From NCBI RefSeq assembly GCF_018598225.1, contig NZ_JAHESF010000049.1, positions 1 to 48,143 of the forward strand: DNA of 48,143 nucleotides. The letters run 5' to 3'. The notes beneath the pieces were generated by a model. It saw only the letters and a list, made by a program, of their open reading frames with translations. It ran no database searches and was not told where the DNA came from. A program made the position numbers and the translations under genes. Position 1 is the stretch's first letter, and every line of letters begins with the position of its first letter. Source of the DNA: Chryseosolibacter histidinae (lineage in GTDB: Bacteria; Bacteroidota; Bacteroidia; Cytophagales; Cyclobacteriaceae). Shown here one piece after another: positions 1 through 8,052 of this stretch.

Positions 1-1
1 C

Positions 2-1654
2 CGCGACCTTGAGCATTCTGAAAAACGCGAGGTGATCCGGATCCTGAAAGCACTAACCGATGCGTTGCGTGAACAGTTGCCCCAGTTGAAGCAGGCGTTC
101 CAGTTTCTGGCACAGATCGACTTCATCAGGGCCAAAGCAAAATTCGCTTTAGAGATCAACGCCGACCTGCCCATCATTGAAAGCAAACCGGAGCTCGTGT
201 GGTATAATGCCAGGCATCCGCTGCTGTACCTGAGCCTGAAAGGCAAACGTGAGGTGGTGCCCCTGAACATTACACTGGATTCGGTCAACAGGTTGTTGCT
301 TGTTTCAGGCCCGAATGCTGGCGGAAAATCCGTAACGCTCAAAACCATCGGCCTGCTTCAGTACATGGTGCAGTGCGGACTGCTCATTCCACTGTCTGAC
401 CGTTCAAAGGTGGGCATCTTCCAGGATATTTTCCTCGACATCGGTGACCAGCAGTCTATCGAGAACGACCTGAGCACATATAGCAGCCACCTCAGGAACA
501 TGGCAGCCTTTATCCAGCATGCCGGCGAAAGGTCGCTGGTGTTGCTCGACGAGTTGGGCTCGGGCACCGACCCGAACTTTGGAGGCGCCATTGCCCAATC
601 GGTGCTGGAAGCTTTGCTGAAGAAACGGGTGTGGGGTGTTGCCACCACGCACTATTATAATTTGAAATTGTTTGCCGGCCAGCGCCAGGGGATCACGAAC
701 GCAGCCATGCGCTTTGACGATAAGAACCTGGTGCCCCTGTATGTGCTTGACATCGGAAAGCCGGGAAGCTCGTTTGCCCTTGAGATCGCCAGAAAAACCG
801 GGCTGCCGAAAGACACGTTGGAAGAAGCAGAGAAGCTGGTAGGAAAAGACCTCGCAGGTTTTGAGACCCTGGTGCGCAGCCTGGAGAAAGAACGGCAGGA
901 GTTGAGTGAAAAGATCAAACGTATGGAGCGGCAGGAGGCGGAGCTGAAGCAATCGCTGGCCAAATACCAGTCGCTTTCAGCCGACCTCGAATCGCGCAAG
1001 AAAGAGATCATCACCAAGGCAAAAGAAGAAGCCGCCGCCCTGTTGAAATCGACCAACCGCGAGATCGAAAAAACGATCCGGCATATCCGTGAGAACAAGG
1101 CCGAGCGCAAGGAGACACTCAGGGTGCGCAAAGATCTCGAGTCGCTGCAGCAACGTGTGGCCCAGCGGCCCGCGGAAAAGAAAGAGAAAGCAAAGGAGCC
1201 CATCAAGGAAGGAGACCGCGTGAGGATCATCGGGCAGGAAGGAAGCGGTGTGGTATTATCCGTGAAGGGTAAAACGGCATCCATACAGTTTGGTGAGCTT
1301 AAATCGATGGTCGATATCAGCAAGCTTGAAAAGATCACCGCTGCTGTGGAGAAAGAGATCAGCAAAAGGCTGCGGTCTGTGGGCATCAATATCAACGAAA
1401 AGCAGGCTCACTTCAACAGTACGCTCGATGTGCGGGGAAAACGTGTGGAGGAAGTGGTGCCGTTGCTGGATCAGTTCATGGACACAGCCATATTGCTGGG
1501 CCAGGGTGAAGTAAGGATCCTCCACGGTAAAGGCGAAGGTGTGTTGCGAAAAGTGATCCGTGAGCAATTGAGAAAATACAAAGAAGTGGCCTCGGTTGCC
1601 GATGAGCACATTGAACGCGGCGGCGATGGTATCAGTGTAGTAGTACTCAAGTAG
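2..1654 (+). CDS. mutS2: Endonuclease MutS2, C-terminal part (5' end outside window)
   Basis: The reading frame is open from base 2, so the start lies upstream of the window; the GTG at 32 is internal. The protein has the MutS-type ATPase: Walker A GPNAGGKS near nt 308-331 and a Walker B region LVLLDELGSGTDP near 538-576. A long charged coiled coil follows (about 840-1200). The C-terminal Smr domain has the LDVRG motif (about 1423) and HGKGEG (about 1523). The order MutS core, coiled coil, Smr defines MutS2 and separates it from mismatch-repair MutS. Family knowledge: MutS2 acts on branched DNA, suppresses homologous recombination, and in some bacteria rescues collided ribosomes through Smr nuclease activity. 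It converges on the next gene, with a shared terminator between them. Confidence 0.95.
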   Translation, partial: RDLEHSEKREVIRILKALTDALREQLPQLKQAFQFLAQIDFIRAKAKFALEINADLPIIESKPELVWYNARHPLLYLSLKGKREVVPLNITLDSVNRLLLVSGPNAGGKSVTLKTIGLLQYMVQCGLLIPLSDRSKVGIFQDIFLDIGDQQSIENDLSTYSSHLRNMAAFIQHAGERSLVLLDELGSGTDPNFGGAIAQSVLEALLKKRVWGVATTHYYNLKLFAGQRQGITNAAMRFDDKNLVPLYVLDIGKPGSSFALEIARKTGLPKDTLEEAEKLVGKDLAGFETLVRSLEKERQELSEKIKRMERQEAELKQSLAKYQSLSADLESRKKEIITKAKEEAAALLKSTNREIEKTIRHIRENKAERKETLRVRKDLESLQQRVAQRPAEKKEKAKEPIKEGDRVRIIGQEGSGVVLSVKGKTASIQFGELKSMVDISKLEKITAAVEKEISKRLRSVGININEKQAHFNSTLDVRGKRVEEVVPLLDQFMDTAILLGQGEVRILHGKGEGVLRKVIREQLRKYKEVASVADEHIERGGDGISVVVLK

Positions 1655-1709
1655 TCGCCGGACCACCGACCGCGCGCCGGCTGTGTGCGCAGTGCCGTGA
1701 CGACATAAA

Positions 1710-1740
1710 AAAGGCCTCGTGAAGAGGCCTTTATATTTTT
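1710..1740. terminator. Bidirectional intrinsic terminator between mutS2 and lipoprotein gene
   Basis: A 9-bp perfect stem (1710-1718 with 1724-1732, core AAGGCCTC/GAGGCCTT) closes a five-base loop. It has an A-run on the left and a T-rich run on the right, so it can end transcripts from both converging genes. Confidence 0.85.
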
Positions 1741-1749
1741 ATACAATTC

Positions 1750-2265
1750 TTATTGCTGTTTTGTGAACTCGAATCTCCAGTTGCCTTTTACGGCTTTAGC
1801 ACGGGTTGCGCCACCGGCCCATCCAAGGCTTCCGTCAGGGATGACGAAGGTGATGATCAGCTGGGTATCGGTCACCTCATAGTTCATGTCTATTTCGCTG
1901 TTGGGATTGGTGCTGCTGGAGGATACAGGGTCTCTGATGATCTCCGTCAATGGGTTGGCTCCGAACTTCCAGGTTCCGTACTTGGGCCACGGGCTGGGAT
2001 TGGGGAGCGTTCCGCCTGAAGCGAATTTGTAATTATAAGTACCATCCTGGGCATACGTTCCGGTGATCTCCAGTTTAATATTCAGAAAATCGTTCCGGTC
2101 AGTTCCGTCATTGTTAACTTTTGACAAGGCCCAGGTGCTGTTCAGCTTGATCAGCTGCTTTTCCTGTTGTGTTTTGTCTTCTCCACCGCCGCCATCGCAG
2201 CCCATGAAAAAGACAGCTATGCCAGTCATGACCAGGAGGGAGAGAGTTCTAGATACAAGTTTCAT
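1750..2265 (-). CDS. Small lipoprotein, lipocalin-like fold possible
   Basis: A 171-residue protein with a lipoprotein signal peptide: a basic start, a hydrophobic stretch, then the lipobox-like FMGC with Cys near residue 23. A glycine run (DGGGGE) follows the Cys, a common tether after lipidation. The rest has short beta-like segments with repeated W and G (STWALSKV, YGTWKFG, NWRFEF). This resembles the small lipocalin-like or DUF5004-type lipoproteins of Bacteroidota, but I could not assign a family with certainty. It is a single gene between two terminator or spacer regions and converges on mutS2. A surface or periplasmic location is expected; function unknown. Confidence 0.75.
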   Translation of the reverse strand: MKLVSRTLSLLVMTGIAVFFMGCDGGGGEDKTQQEKQLIKLNSTWALSKVNNDGTDRNDFLNIKLEITGTYAQDGTYNYKFASGGTLPNPSPWPKYGTWKFGANPLTEIIRDPVSSSSTNPNSEIDMNYEVTDTQLIITFVIPDGSLGWAGGATRAKAVKGNWRFEFTKQQ

Positions 2266-2466
2266 TGTTTAAAGATTAGTCGTAAAGTCTTAGAAGCGGT
2301 AAAAATAGTAAAATCAGTCACAAAATATGCTGGTTGCGGCCAGCCGTAAGCTTTTATCTCGCAAACAGGCTCTTTGTAACCCTCGTCCATTTTCGGTATC
2401 CGAAAGAGGCCGTTCCTGTCCTGAACGTAAAAGCTGCTTTTTTAGCTTAAAAATCAATGCCGACGC

Positions 2467-3108
2467 TTATGATTTATGCGCTAATACGTTAATTACCGTA
2501 CAATCGGCCGGGTATTCGTCCTTATCGTTCGACGCAATGAGCGTCAGCACCCCTTCCGGCAGCTTCGCAAGCTCCCGTTTATACCAGGCGAATGCCTGTT
2601 CATCCAGGTTCGTACCGGGCTCATCGAAAAAAAGCAGGTCTGCCGCTGTATAAAAGGCCAGGCCCAGCTTCACCCGCTGTTTCATACCCGACGAAAAATT
2701 GCCGATATACTTGTCTTTGGCGTGGGTTAAATACATGATCTCCAGCAGCTCGGAAGGCGAAACTTTGCCCCGGGCGGGCTTCAGGCTGAAGTGAAAATCT
2801 AGTTGCTCCCGGAGGGTGAATTCCTCAACCAGGTCCATATAAGGAGCGGCAATGGCAATGTGCTGTGAGATCTTTTCAACGGGTATTTCGGCCGACGGAG
2901 CGGTGTAGTGGAGGTCTCCTGACGTTTGTGGCACCTGCCCCCACAGCACCTGAAGCAGGGTGGATTTCCCTGACCCATTAGGCCCTGTAATGGCGTAAGT
3001 AGTGCCATTGTTGAATTGGTAGCTGAAATTCCTGAATATCCACTCGCGGTTGAAACGTTTGCTCAGCCCTTCTGTGGTGATCGAAATTCCGCTGGTGCGC
3101 TTATCCAT
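2467..3108 (-). CDS. ABC transporter ATP-binding protein (orphan)
   Basis: A 213-residue single nucleotide-binding domain. Walker A is GPNGSGKST (residues 42-50), the signature is FSSGMKQR (138-145) and Walker B is LLFFDEP (158-164). Two usual positions look changed. The Q-loop Gln is not visible around residues 87-92 (AAPYMDLVEE), and the switch His after the D-loop appears to be Asn (IASNDKDE). No permease or substrate-binding gene lies nearby, so the substrate is unknown; the short size resembles CcmA-like exporters' ATPases. It lies 24 bp downstream of lpxA on the same strand and may be the last gene of the lpx transcript. Confidence 0.85.
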   Translation of the reverse strand: MDKRTSGISITTEGLSKRFNREWIFRNFSYQFNNGTTYAITGPNGSGKSTLLQVLWGQVPQTSGDLHYTAPSAEIPVEKISQHIAIAAPYMDLVEEFTLREQLDFHFSLKPARGKVSPSELLEIMYLTHAKDKYIGNFSSGMKQRVKLGLAFYTAADLLFFDEPGTNLDEQAFAWYKRELAKLPEGVLTLIASNDKDEYPADCTVINVLAHKS

Positions 3109-3132
3109 GGAAGGTAATGGCTACTGAATCGC

Positions 3133-3921
3133 TCAGTCATTTCCCCCGTAACCTTTCATAATGCCCCGCTCGGAGGTCTTGATGAAGTCAAGGATGTAAT
3201 CCCGCTCTACGCTGGAAGAGAATTCTTTTTCAACAAGCTCGATGGCCTTCGATATGTTCATCCCGCGAAGGAAAACATAACGGTAGATGTCCTGGATTTC
3301 GCTGATCTTGTCCTGGCTGTAACCCCGCCTGCGCAGGCCAACGGTGTTGATGCCGGCGTAAGAGATCGGCTCACGTGCCGCTTTGGTGAAAGGAGGAATA
3401 TCTTTTCTCACCAGCGAGCCGCCTCCGATGTAAGCGTGCGCGCCGATCTTGGAGAACTGCTGCACAGCACAGGCGCCACCGAAGATAGCGAAATCATCGA
3501 TCAGCACATGGCCGGCAAGTTGTACCGTGTTTCCAAGGATACAGTTGTTGCCGATGATGCAGTCGTGGCCGATGTGGGCATACGCCATGATGAGGCAGTT
3601 GGCACCTACCACGGTCTTGTATTTATCGATGGTACCGCGATTGATGGTGACGCATTCGCGGATGGTGGTGTTGTCACCGATCTCTGTGGTTGTTTTTTCA
3701 CCTTTGAATTTCAGGTCCTGCGGAATGCCGGAGATCACTGCGCCGGGGAAAACCTTGCAGTTCTTTCCAAGCCTGGCGCCATCCATGATGATTGCGTTGG
3801 GTCCTATCCAGCAGTCGTCACCGATGACAACATCTTTTTGAACAGTAGCGAAGGGCTCTATGATAACGTTATTACCAATCGTGGCCTCGGGGTGGACATT
3901 TGCTAAAGGGAATCGGCTCAT
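3133..3921 (-). CDS. lpxA: Acyl-ACP--UDP-N-acetylglucosamine O-acyltransferase
   Basis: LpxA transfers a 3-hydroxyacyl chain from acyl carrier protein to the 3-OH of UDP-GlcNAc, the first step of lipid A synthesis, in the cytoplasm. The 262-residue length is typical. The first two thirds are hexapeptide repeats of a left-handed beta-helix (IGNNVIIEPFATV, IGDDCWIGPNAII). The catalytic His region is AYAHIGHDC, and the LpxA-typical segment TIRECVTINRGT is present. A helical C-terminal domain follows (SQDKISEIQDIYRYVF). The start overlaps the stop of lpxC-fabZ by 4 bp, pointing to translational coupling in one transcript with the enzyme that acts next. Confidence 0.97.
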   Translation of the reverse strand: MSRFPLANVHPEATIGNNVIIEPFATVQKDVVIGDDCWIGPNAIIMDGARLGKNCKVFPGAVISGIPQDLKFKGEKTTTEIGDNTTIRECVTINRGTIDKYKTVVGANCLIMAYAHIGHDCIIGNNCILGNTVQLAGHVLIDDFAIFGGACAVQQFSKIGAHAYIGGGSLVRKDIPPFTKAAREPISYAGINTVGLRRRGYSQDKISEIQDIYRYVFLRGMNISKAIELVEKEFSSSVERDYILDFIKTSERGIMKGYGGND

Positions 3922-5315
3922 GAATCTTTGCGAACAATACTGGCGGTCATAGTTCCTTCACATACTAATGTATTGCCTACGAATGCACGACCGTACATTT
4001 TGGCGATACCACGTTTGATCGGCGCAACAAGGTCGCACTGGATCACCAATGTGTCGCCCGGAAGCACCATTTTTCTGAATTTGATATTTTCAATTCCCAG
4101 GAAGTAGGTCCAGTAATTTTCAGGATCGGGAACGGTGTTCAACACAAGGATCCCGCCGATCTGTGCCATCGCTTCGATCTGGAGCACGCCAGGGAACACC
4201 GGGTTTCCGGGGAAATGTCCCTGGAAGAAATATTCATTGGCGGTCACGTTCTTCACCCCGGCAACACTTTCATTATCCAGGTAAATGATCTTGTCGATCA
4301 GCAAAAACGGGTAACGGTGGGGGAGGGTAGCCGTGATCTTGTTGATGTCCATGACCGGCGGCAGGCTGGGATTGTATTTCGGTCTTCCCTGCTTGTCGGC
4401 CTCATGCATGGCCTTTTTCAGTTTTTTGGCGAAGGCAACATTGGCGGCGTGGCCCGGGCGGGCTGCCAGCACCTGTGCTTTCAGGGGGCGTCCGGCAAGG
4501 GCGAGGTCGCCCACAATATCCAGCAGCTTGTGGCGTGCCGGCTCATTCTTATAACGAAGCTCGATGTTGTTCAGGATGCCTTCCTGCTTTACGGCGACCT
4601 TGGGTTTTCCCAGCATCTTCGCAATGTTGTCAAGCTCGTCGTCTTTCACCACCCGGTCAACGATCACGATGGCGTTGTTCAGATCGCCGCCGCGGATCAG
4701 GTTGTTTTTATAGAGCATCTCCAGCTCATGCAGAAAACAGAAGGTGCGACACGATGCGATCTCCTTCTCGAACTGCCGGATGTCTGTAATGGATGCGTGT
4801 TGGCTTCCCAGCACGGGTGAGTTATAATCGATCATCACCGTAACCCTGTAATCGTCAAGGGGTAAGGCGGCTATTTCAACGTTGCGGGCAGCTTCGCGGT
4901 AAAAGAGCGGCTCCTGCACTTCAAAGAAATCACGAATAGCGTTCTGCTCTTCTGTGCCCGCTTCCTTGAGGGTCTCCACAAACTGGATGGAGCTGCCGTC
5001 CATGATGGGGCACTCCGGACCGTCAAGCTGGATGAGCACGTTGTCTATCTCAAGGCCTACGAGGGCGGCCAGGGTATGTTCGATGGTGCTGACCTTGGCG
5101 CCGCTCTGTTCGATGGTGGTTCCCCTGGAAACATCCACTACATTATCGCAGTCGGCATCGATGATGGGCGAGCCGGGCAGGTCTGTTCGCTGGAATTTGA
5201 TCCCATGGTTGGGCTTGGCTGGCATAAAGGTCATGGTGGTCTGAACACCTGTATGAAGCCCGACACCTGAGAGTGTCACAGATTTTTGTATCGTCTGCTG
5301 TTTAATATTGAGCAT
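3918..5315 (-). CDS. lpxC-fabZ: Bifunctional UDP-3-O-acyl-GlcNAc deacetylase / 3-hydroxyacyl-ACP dehydratase
   Basis: A 465-residue natural fusion. Residues 1 to about 300 are LpxC, the zinc deacetylase that commits the cell to lipid A. Zinc ligands are seen as H80 (STIEH), H262 and D266 (RHKLLDIVGD), with the catalytic His in PGHAANVAF (H289). Residues about 322-465 are FabZ, a hot-dog fold dehydratase, with LPHRYPFLLIDKI, the catalytic His in QGHFPGNPVFPG (H367) and Glu at about 381. FabZ uses the same 3-hydroxyacyl-ACP pool that LpxA and LpxD draw on, so the fusion joins competing steps. This arrangement is known in Bacteroidota. A likely promoter lies just upstream at 5332-5364. Confidence 0.97.
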   Translation of the reverse strand: MLNIKQQTIQKSVTLSGVGLHTGVQTTMTFMPAKPNHGIKFQRTDLPGSPIIDADCDNVVDVSRGTTIEQSGAKVSTIEHTLAALVGLEIDNVLIQLDGPECPIMDGSSIQFVETLKEAGTEEQNAIRDFFEVQEPLFYREAARNVEIAALPLDDYRVTVMIDYNSPVLGSQHASITDIRQFEKEIASCRTFCFLHELEMLYKNNLIRGGDLNNAIVIVDRVVKDDELDNIAKMLGKPKVAVKQEGILNNIELRYKNEPARHKLLDIVGDLALAGRPLKAQVLAARPGHAANVAFAKKLKKAMHEADKQGRPKYNPSLPPVMDINKITATLPHRYPFLLIDKIIYLDNESVAGVKNVTANEYFFQGHFPGNPVFPGVLQIEAMAQIGGILVLNTVPDPENYWTYFLGIENIKFRKMVLPGDTLVIQCDLVAPIKRGIAKMYGRAFVGNTLVCEGTMTASIVRKDS

Positions 5316-5331
5316 AGTTCTGCAAAGTCGG

Positions 5332-5364
5332 CAAATTTAATCCCAAATATCCGGATTATCCAAT
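5332..5364 (-). promoter_or_regulatory. Bacteroidota-type promoter for lpxC-fabZ
   Basis: On the minus strand a perfect -7 element TAAATTTG (consensus TAnnTTTG) lies at 5339-5332. An ATTG resembling the -33 TTTG lies 21 bases upstream (5364-5361). The ATG of lpxC-fabZ at 5315 follows about 17 bases after the element, so the leader would be very short. Confidence 0.55.
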
Positions 5365-5422
5365 TATGAACGAGGTATGAATTCGGGGTCACCGAAATCG
5401 TTTGAAGCGGGCAGAAGGATGT

Positions 5423-6493
5423 TTATTTGGTATTGATCTCCTGAACGGGTCGGCTTTCGAGGTGGCGGATCTTGTTTTCAAGCTCCCGTAACCGCGAATT
5501 CAGGTCGGGCAGCTTTTTAAATACGGCATAGGCCCTGAAATACTCCTTCACGTCGAAAGCTGGTGATCCGAGGATCTGTCCGCCTTCTTCTGTGATCGAT
5601 TTGAGGATGCCTGCCTGAGCTCCAATGCTTGTGTTATTGGTGATCACCAGGTGGCCGGCAACACCTACCTGCCCCGCGATGATACAATTGTCGCCGATCC
5701 GGGTAGAGCCTGAGATGCCGGTCTGAGCCGCGATCACGGTATTTTTTCCGATCTCCACATTATGGGCAACCTGGATGAGGTTATCGAGCTTCACACCCTG
5801 CCGCACAACGGTTGAGTCGCCAAACATGGTGGCGCAGTCGATCACGGTGTTGGCGCCGATGGCCACATTGTCTTCAACGATCACGTTGCCCAGCTGTGGT
5901 ATGGTCTTGTAGGTTCCGTCTCCCTGGGGTGCAAAGCCAAAGCCATCGCTGCCGATCACAGTGCCGGAATGGATCACGCAGTTGCTGCCGATGCGCGTGC
6001 CCGAGTACAGTTTAACACTGGCATGCAGCACGGTGTTGTCGCCGATCACCACGTCGTCGCCGATATAGGTGTGCGGGTAGATCTTAACGTTGTTGCCGAT
6101 CTTCACATTGCCGCCGATGTAGGAGAAAGCGCCGCGGTAAATACCGGTGCCCACCGTGCTGTTGTCTCCGATGAACGAAGGTTGCTCCACGCCCGACTTC
6201 TGAAAGCTGATCATTTTGTGATATTCTTCCAGCAGCGCAGTGAAGCTCGAGTAGGGGTCCTCCACCAGGATCAGCGTTGCACTGATCTCTTTCTTAGGCG
6301 CAAAGTCTTTTTTTACAATAACAGCAGAAGCCTGCGTTGTATAAATGTATTGCTCGTATTTGGGATTGGAGAGAAATGCTATCTGGCCTTTTTTAGCATC
6401 CTGAATTTTGGCCAGCATATTGATCTTTTCGTTGCCATTGCCCTTCACCTCTCCACCCAACATCCCGGCTACTTGATTGATGGTAAATTCCAT
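5423..6493 (-). CDS. lpxD: UDP-3-O-(3-hydroxyacyl)glucosamine N-acyltransferase
   Basis: LpxD adds the second, N-linked 3-hydroxyacyl chain in lipid A synthesis, acting after LpxC. The 356-residue protein has the LpxD layout. An N-terminal uridine-binding domain (to about residue 100) begins [12 protein letters not shown]. Hexapeptide repeats then form the left-handed helix, with the signature [20 protein letters not shown] and the active-site His in [10 protein letters not shown]. The C-terminal helix ([17 protein letters not shown]) is amphipathic. It is followed after 107 bp by lpxC-fabZ on the same strand, and that gap contains a separate promoter. Upstream is a repeat-rich spacer after the HD gene. 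Confidence 0.96.
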   Translation of the reverse strand: MEFTINQVAGMLGGEVKGNGNEKINMLAKIQDAKKGQIAFLSNPKYEQYIYTTQASAVIVKKDFAPKKEISATLILVEDPYSSFTALLEEYHKMISFQKSGVEQPSFIGDNSTVGTGIYRGAFSYIGGNVKIGNNVKIYPHTYIGDDVVIGDNTVLHASVKLYSGTRIGSNCVIHSGTVIGSDGFGFAPQGDGTYKTIPQLGNVIVEDNVAIGANTVIDCATMFGDSTVVRQGVKLDNLIQVAHNVEIGKNTVIAAQTGISGSTRIGDNCIIAGQVGVAGHLVITNNTSIGAQAGILKSITEEGGQILGSPAFDVKEYFRAYAVFKKLPDLNSRLRELENKIRHLESRPVQEINTK

Positions 6494-6504
6494 GTGGTTG
6501 ATAT

Positions 6505-6654
6505 TAGGTATTGCCTGTCAGGCCTGGCGAAACTTTGTTGAATCACGGAGGCGTAAGCGCGGGTGATTGCAGCAGTTAGCGAGCACGGACAGGGGCGCCA
6601 GGCATGCGCATGGGAGTTTCAAAGATCCCGATACCCGATACCTAATGCCTAAAG
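6505..6654. repeat. Repeat-rich spacer with heptamer block next to the HD gene stop codon
   Basis: The right end (6627-6654) consists of four in-phase 7-bp units, two of them CCCGATA, then CCTAATG and CCTAAAG, ending one base before the HD gene stop (6656). The left side has a related TTAGGTA word. The middle has other inverted repeats: GCCTGGCG at 6522 with CGCCAGGC at 6596, and AATCAC at 6541 with GTGATT at 6562. The words resemble the array at 44452-44507 (TCAGGCA, TCAGGTA). Confidence 0.6.
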
Positions 6655-6655
6655 G

Positions 6656-7888
6656 TTACAAAGATACATCTTTAGGCCAGCAGAGATAGTTTTTTTTGAC
6701 GATTTTGCTCAGTGCCTTAATGGCTGGCAGGTCTGACGCCTGCGCAATATCCAGCAGCTCGCCGCCTTTGGTCATGATGTTTATTTTCTGCCCCTCGGTA
6801 TACGCTTCGTTCGATACTGTGCCATAGGAGAACAGGTACGAAGATTCTGCCCGCAAGGTATGATACTGCCTGCTCACAGAAGTCCTGATCTTGTCTATGG
6901 AACTTTTGCGGATAGGATCACTGCTGAGGATGATCTGAAAAAGATCACGCTCGAGCAGCATTCTCGAGAGCAATGCCAGAATGCGATCGTCGTGGTTGAT
7001 CCAGAGTTTGATGGCGCCCCAGATGTCGTGGTCATCGAGCTGGCCGAAAGCTTTCAGTGCTTCGGGCTTTTCGCGGAACGCCTCTATGGAAAACGCATGC
7101 TGAAGAAAGAGCAGCAACGCATCGCTTGCGGGCACAGTCTCGCCGGCACGCACCAGGGTCTGCGCCCTGCGGATGAGGTTCACCATCATGCACTCAGCGC
7201 TCACGGTAGTTTTGTGAAGGTAAACCTGCCAGTACATGAGCCTTCGTGCATTTAAAAAATTCTCAACGCTGTAAATTCCTTTTTCCTCCACCACAAGATG
7301 ATCGCGGTGCACATGCAGCATGGAGATGATCCGGTCAATGCCGATGGTGCCTTCCATGACACCGGTGAAAAAACAGTCGCGCTTCAGGTAATCCAGCCTG
7401 TCTATGTCGAGTTGGCTGGAGACGAGCTGATGAAAGAATTTTCGTTTATAACTGTTGCGGAAGATCCTGAGCGTGAGGTCGAGTGCGCCGTTGAATTCTT
7501 TGTTCAGCACCGTCATCAGCAGGTATGAAATGCTCTCGTGCTTCACACCCTGAAGCAGGGAATGCTCCAGCGCGTGCGAGAAAGGTCCGTGGCCGAGGTC
7601 GTGAAGCAGTATCGCCAACTGGGCCGCTTCATACTCTTCGGCCGAGATCTCGATGCCTTTATAGCGCAGGTTCTCCAGCACCCGGCCCATCAGGTGCATG
7701 GCTCCCAGGGCGTGTTGAAAACGGGTGTGCAGCGCACCGGGGTAAACAAAATCAGTCAACCCCAGTTGTTTGATATGTCTTAGGCGCTGGAAGTAGGGGT
7801 GCGAGATAATGTCGAAGATCAGTTCACTTTGGATGTGGATGAACCCGTAGACAGGGTCGTTGATGATTTTCCTTTTATTCACGGGCAC
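6656..7888 (-). CDS. HD-domain phosphohydrolase (dGTPase/SAMHD1-like)
   Basis: A 410-residue cytoplasmic protein of the HD metal-dependent phosphohydrolase family. The HD metal site is complete: HTRFQH (H54), LLHDLGH (H96, D97) and a downstream Asp in SQLDIDRLDYL (about 161-166). The N-terminal YGFIHI and PYFQRLRHIKQLG segments are typical of the dGTPase-like subfamily (COG1078). The substrate cannot be read from sequence; relatives act on dNTPs or other nucleotides. It sits upstream of lpxD on the same strand but is separated by a 162-bp repeat-bearing spacer, so co-transcription is uncertain. It diverges from porX. The repeat array at its 3' end starts one base after the stop codon. Confidence 0.9.
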   Translation of the reverse strand: MPVNKRKIINDPVYGFIHIQSELIFDIISHPYFQRLRHIKQLGLTDFVYPGALHTRFQHALGAMHLMGRVLENLRYKGIEISAEEYEAAQLAILLHDLGHGPFSHALEHSLLQGVKHESISYLLMTVLNKEFNGALDLTLRIFRNSYKRKFFHQLVSSQLDIDRLDYLKRDCFFTGVMEGTIGIDRIISMLHVHRDHLVVEEKGIYSVENFLNARRLMYWQVYLHKTTVSAECMMVNLIRRAQTLVRAGETVPASDALLLFLQHAFSIEAFREKPEALKAFGQLDDHDIWGAIKLWINHDDRILALLSRMLLERDLFQIILSSDPIRKSSIDKIRTSVSRQYHTLRAESSYLFSYGTVSNEAYTEGQKINIMTKGGELLDIAQASDLPAIKALSKIVKKNYLCWPKDVSL

Positions 7889-8052
7889 TTCTGATTTCAG
7901 GTCTGATTTTTCCCTAAAAATACAGGTATTAACCGATCGGCCTACGTGGCACCATTATTTCCTCCTTATGAATCAACAAATTACCCTTTGAACCAGTGAA
8001 CCAAAAGGGGGTTAACAACGTGATTATTCTGTAAATTGTAAAAAATTAGCCT

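Noticed and set aside
404-952. Open frame opposite mutS2
   Set aside because: No recognisable protein features; it mirrors the conserved ATPase coding sequence.
7970-8052. Operator-like repeats GAACC-AGT-GAACC upstream of porX
   Set aside because: Short and AT-context weak; no symmetry strong enough to call a regulator site.
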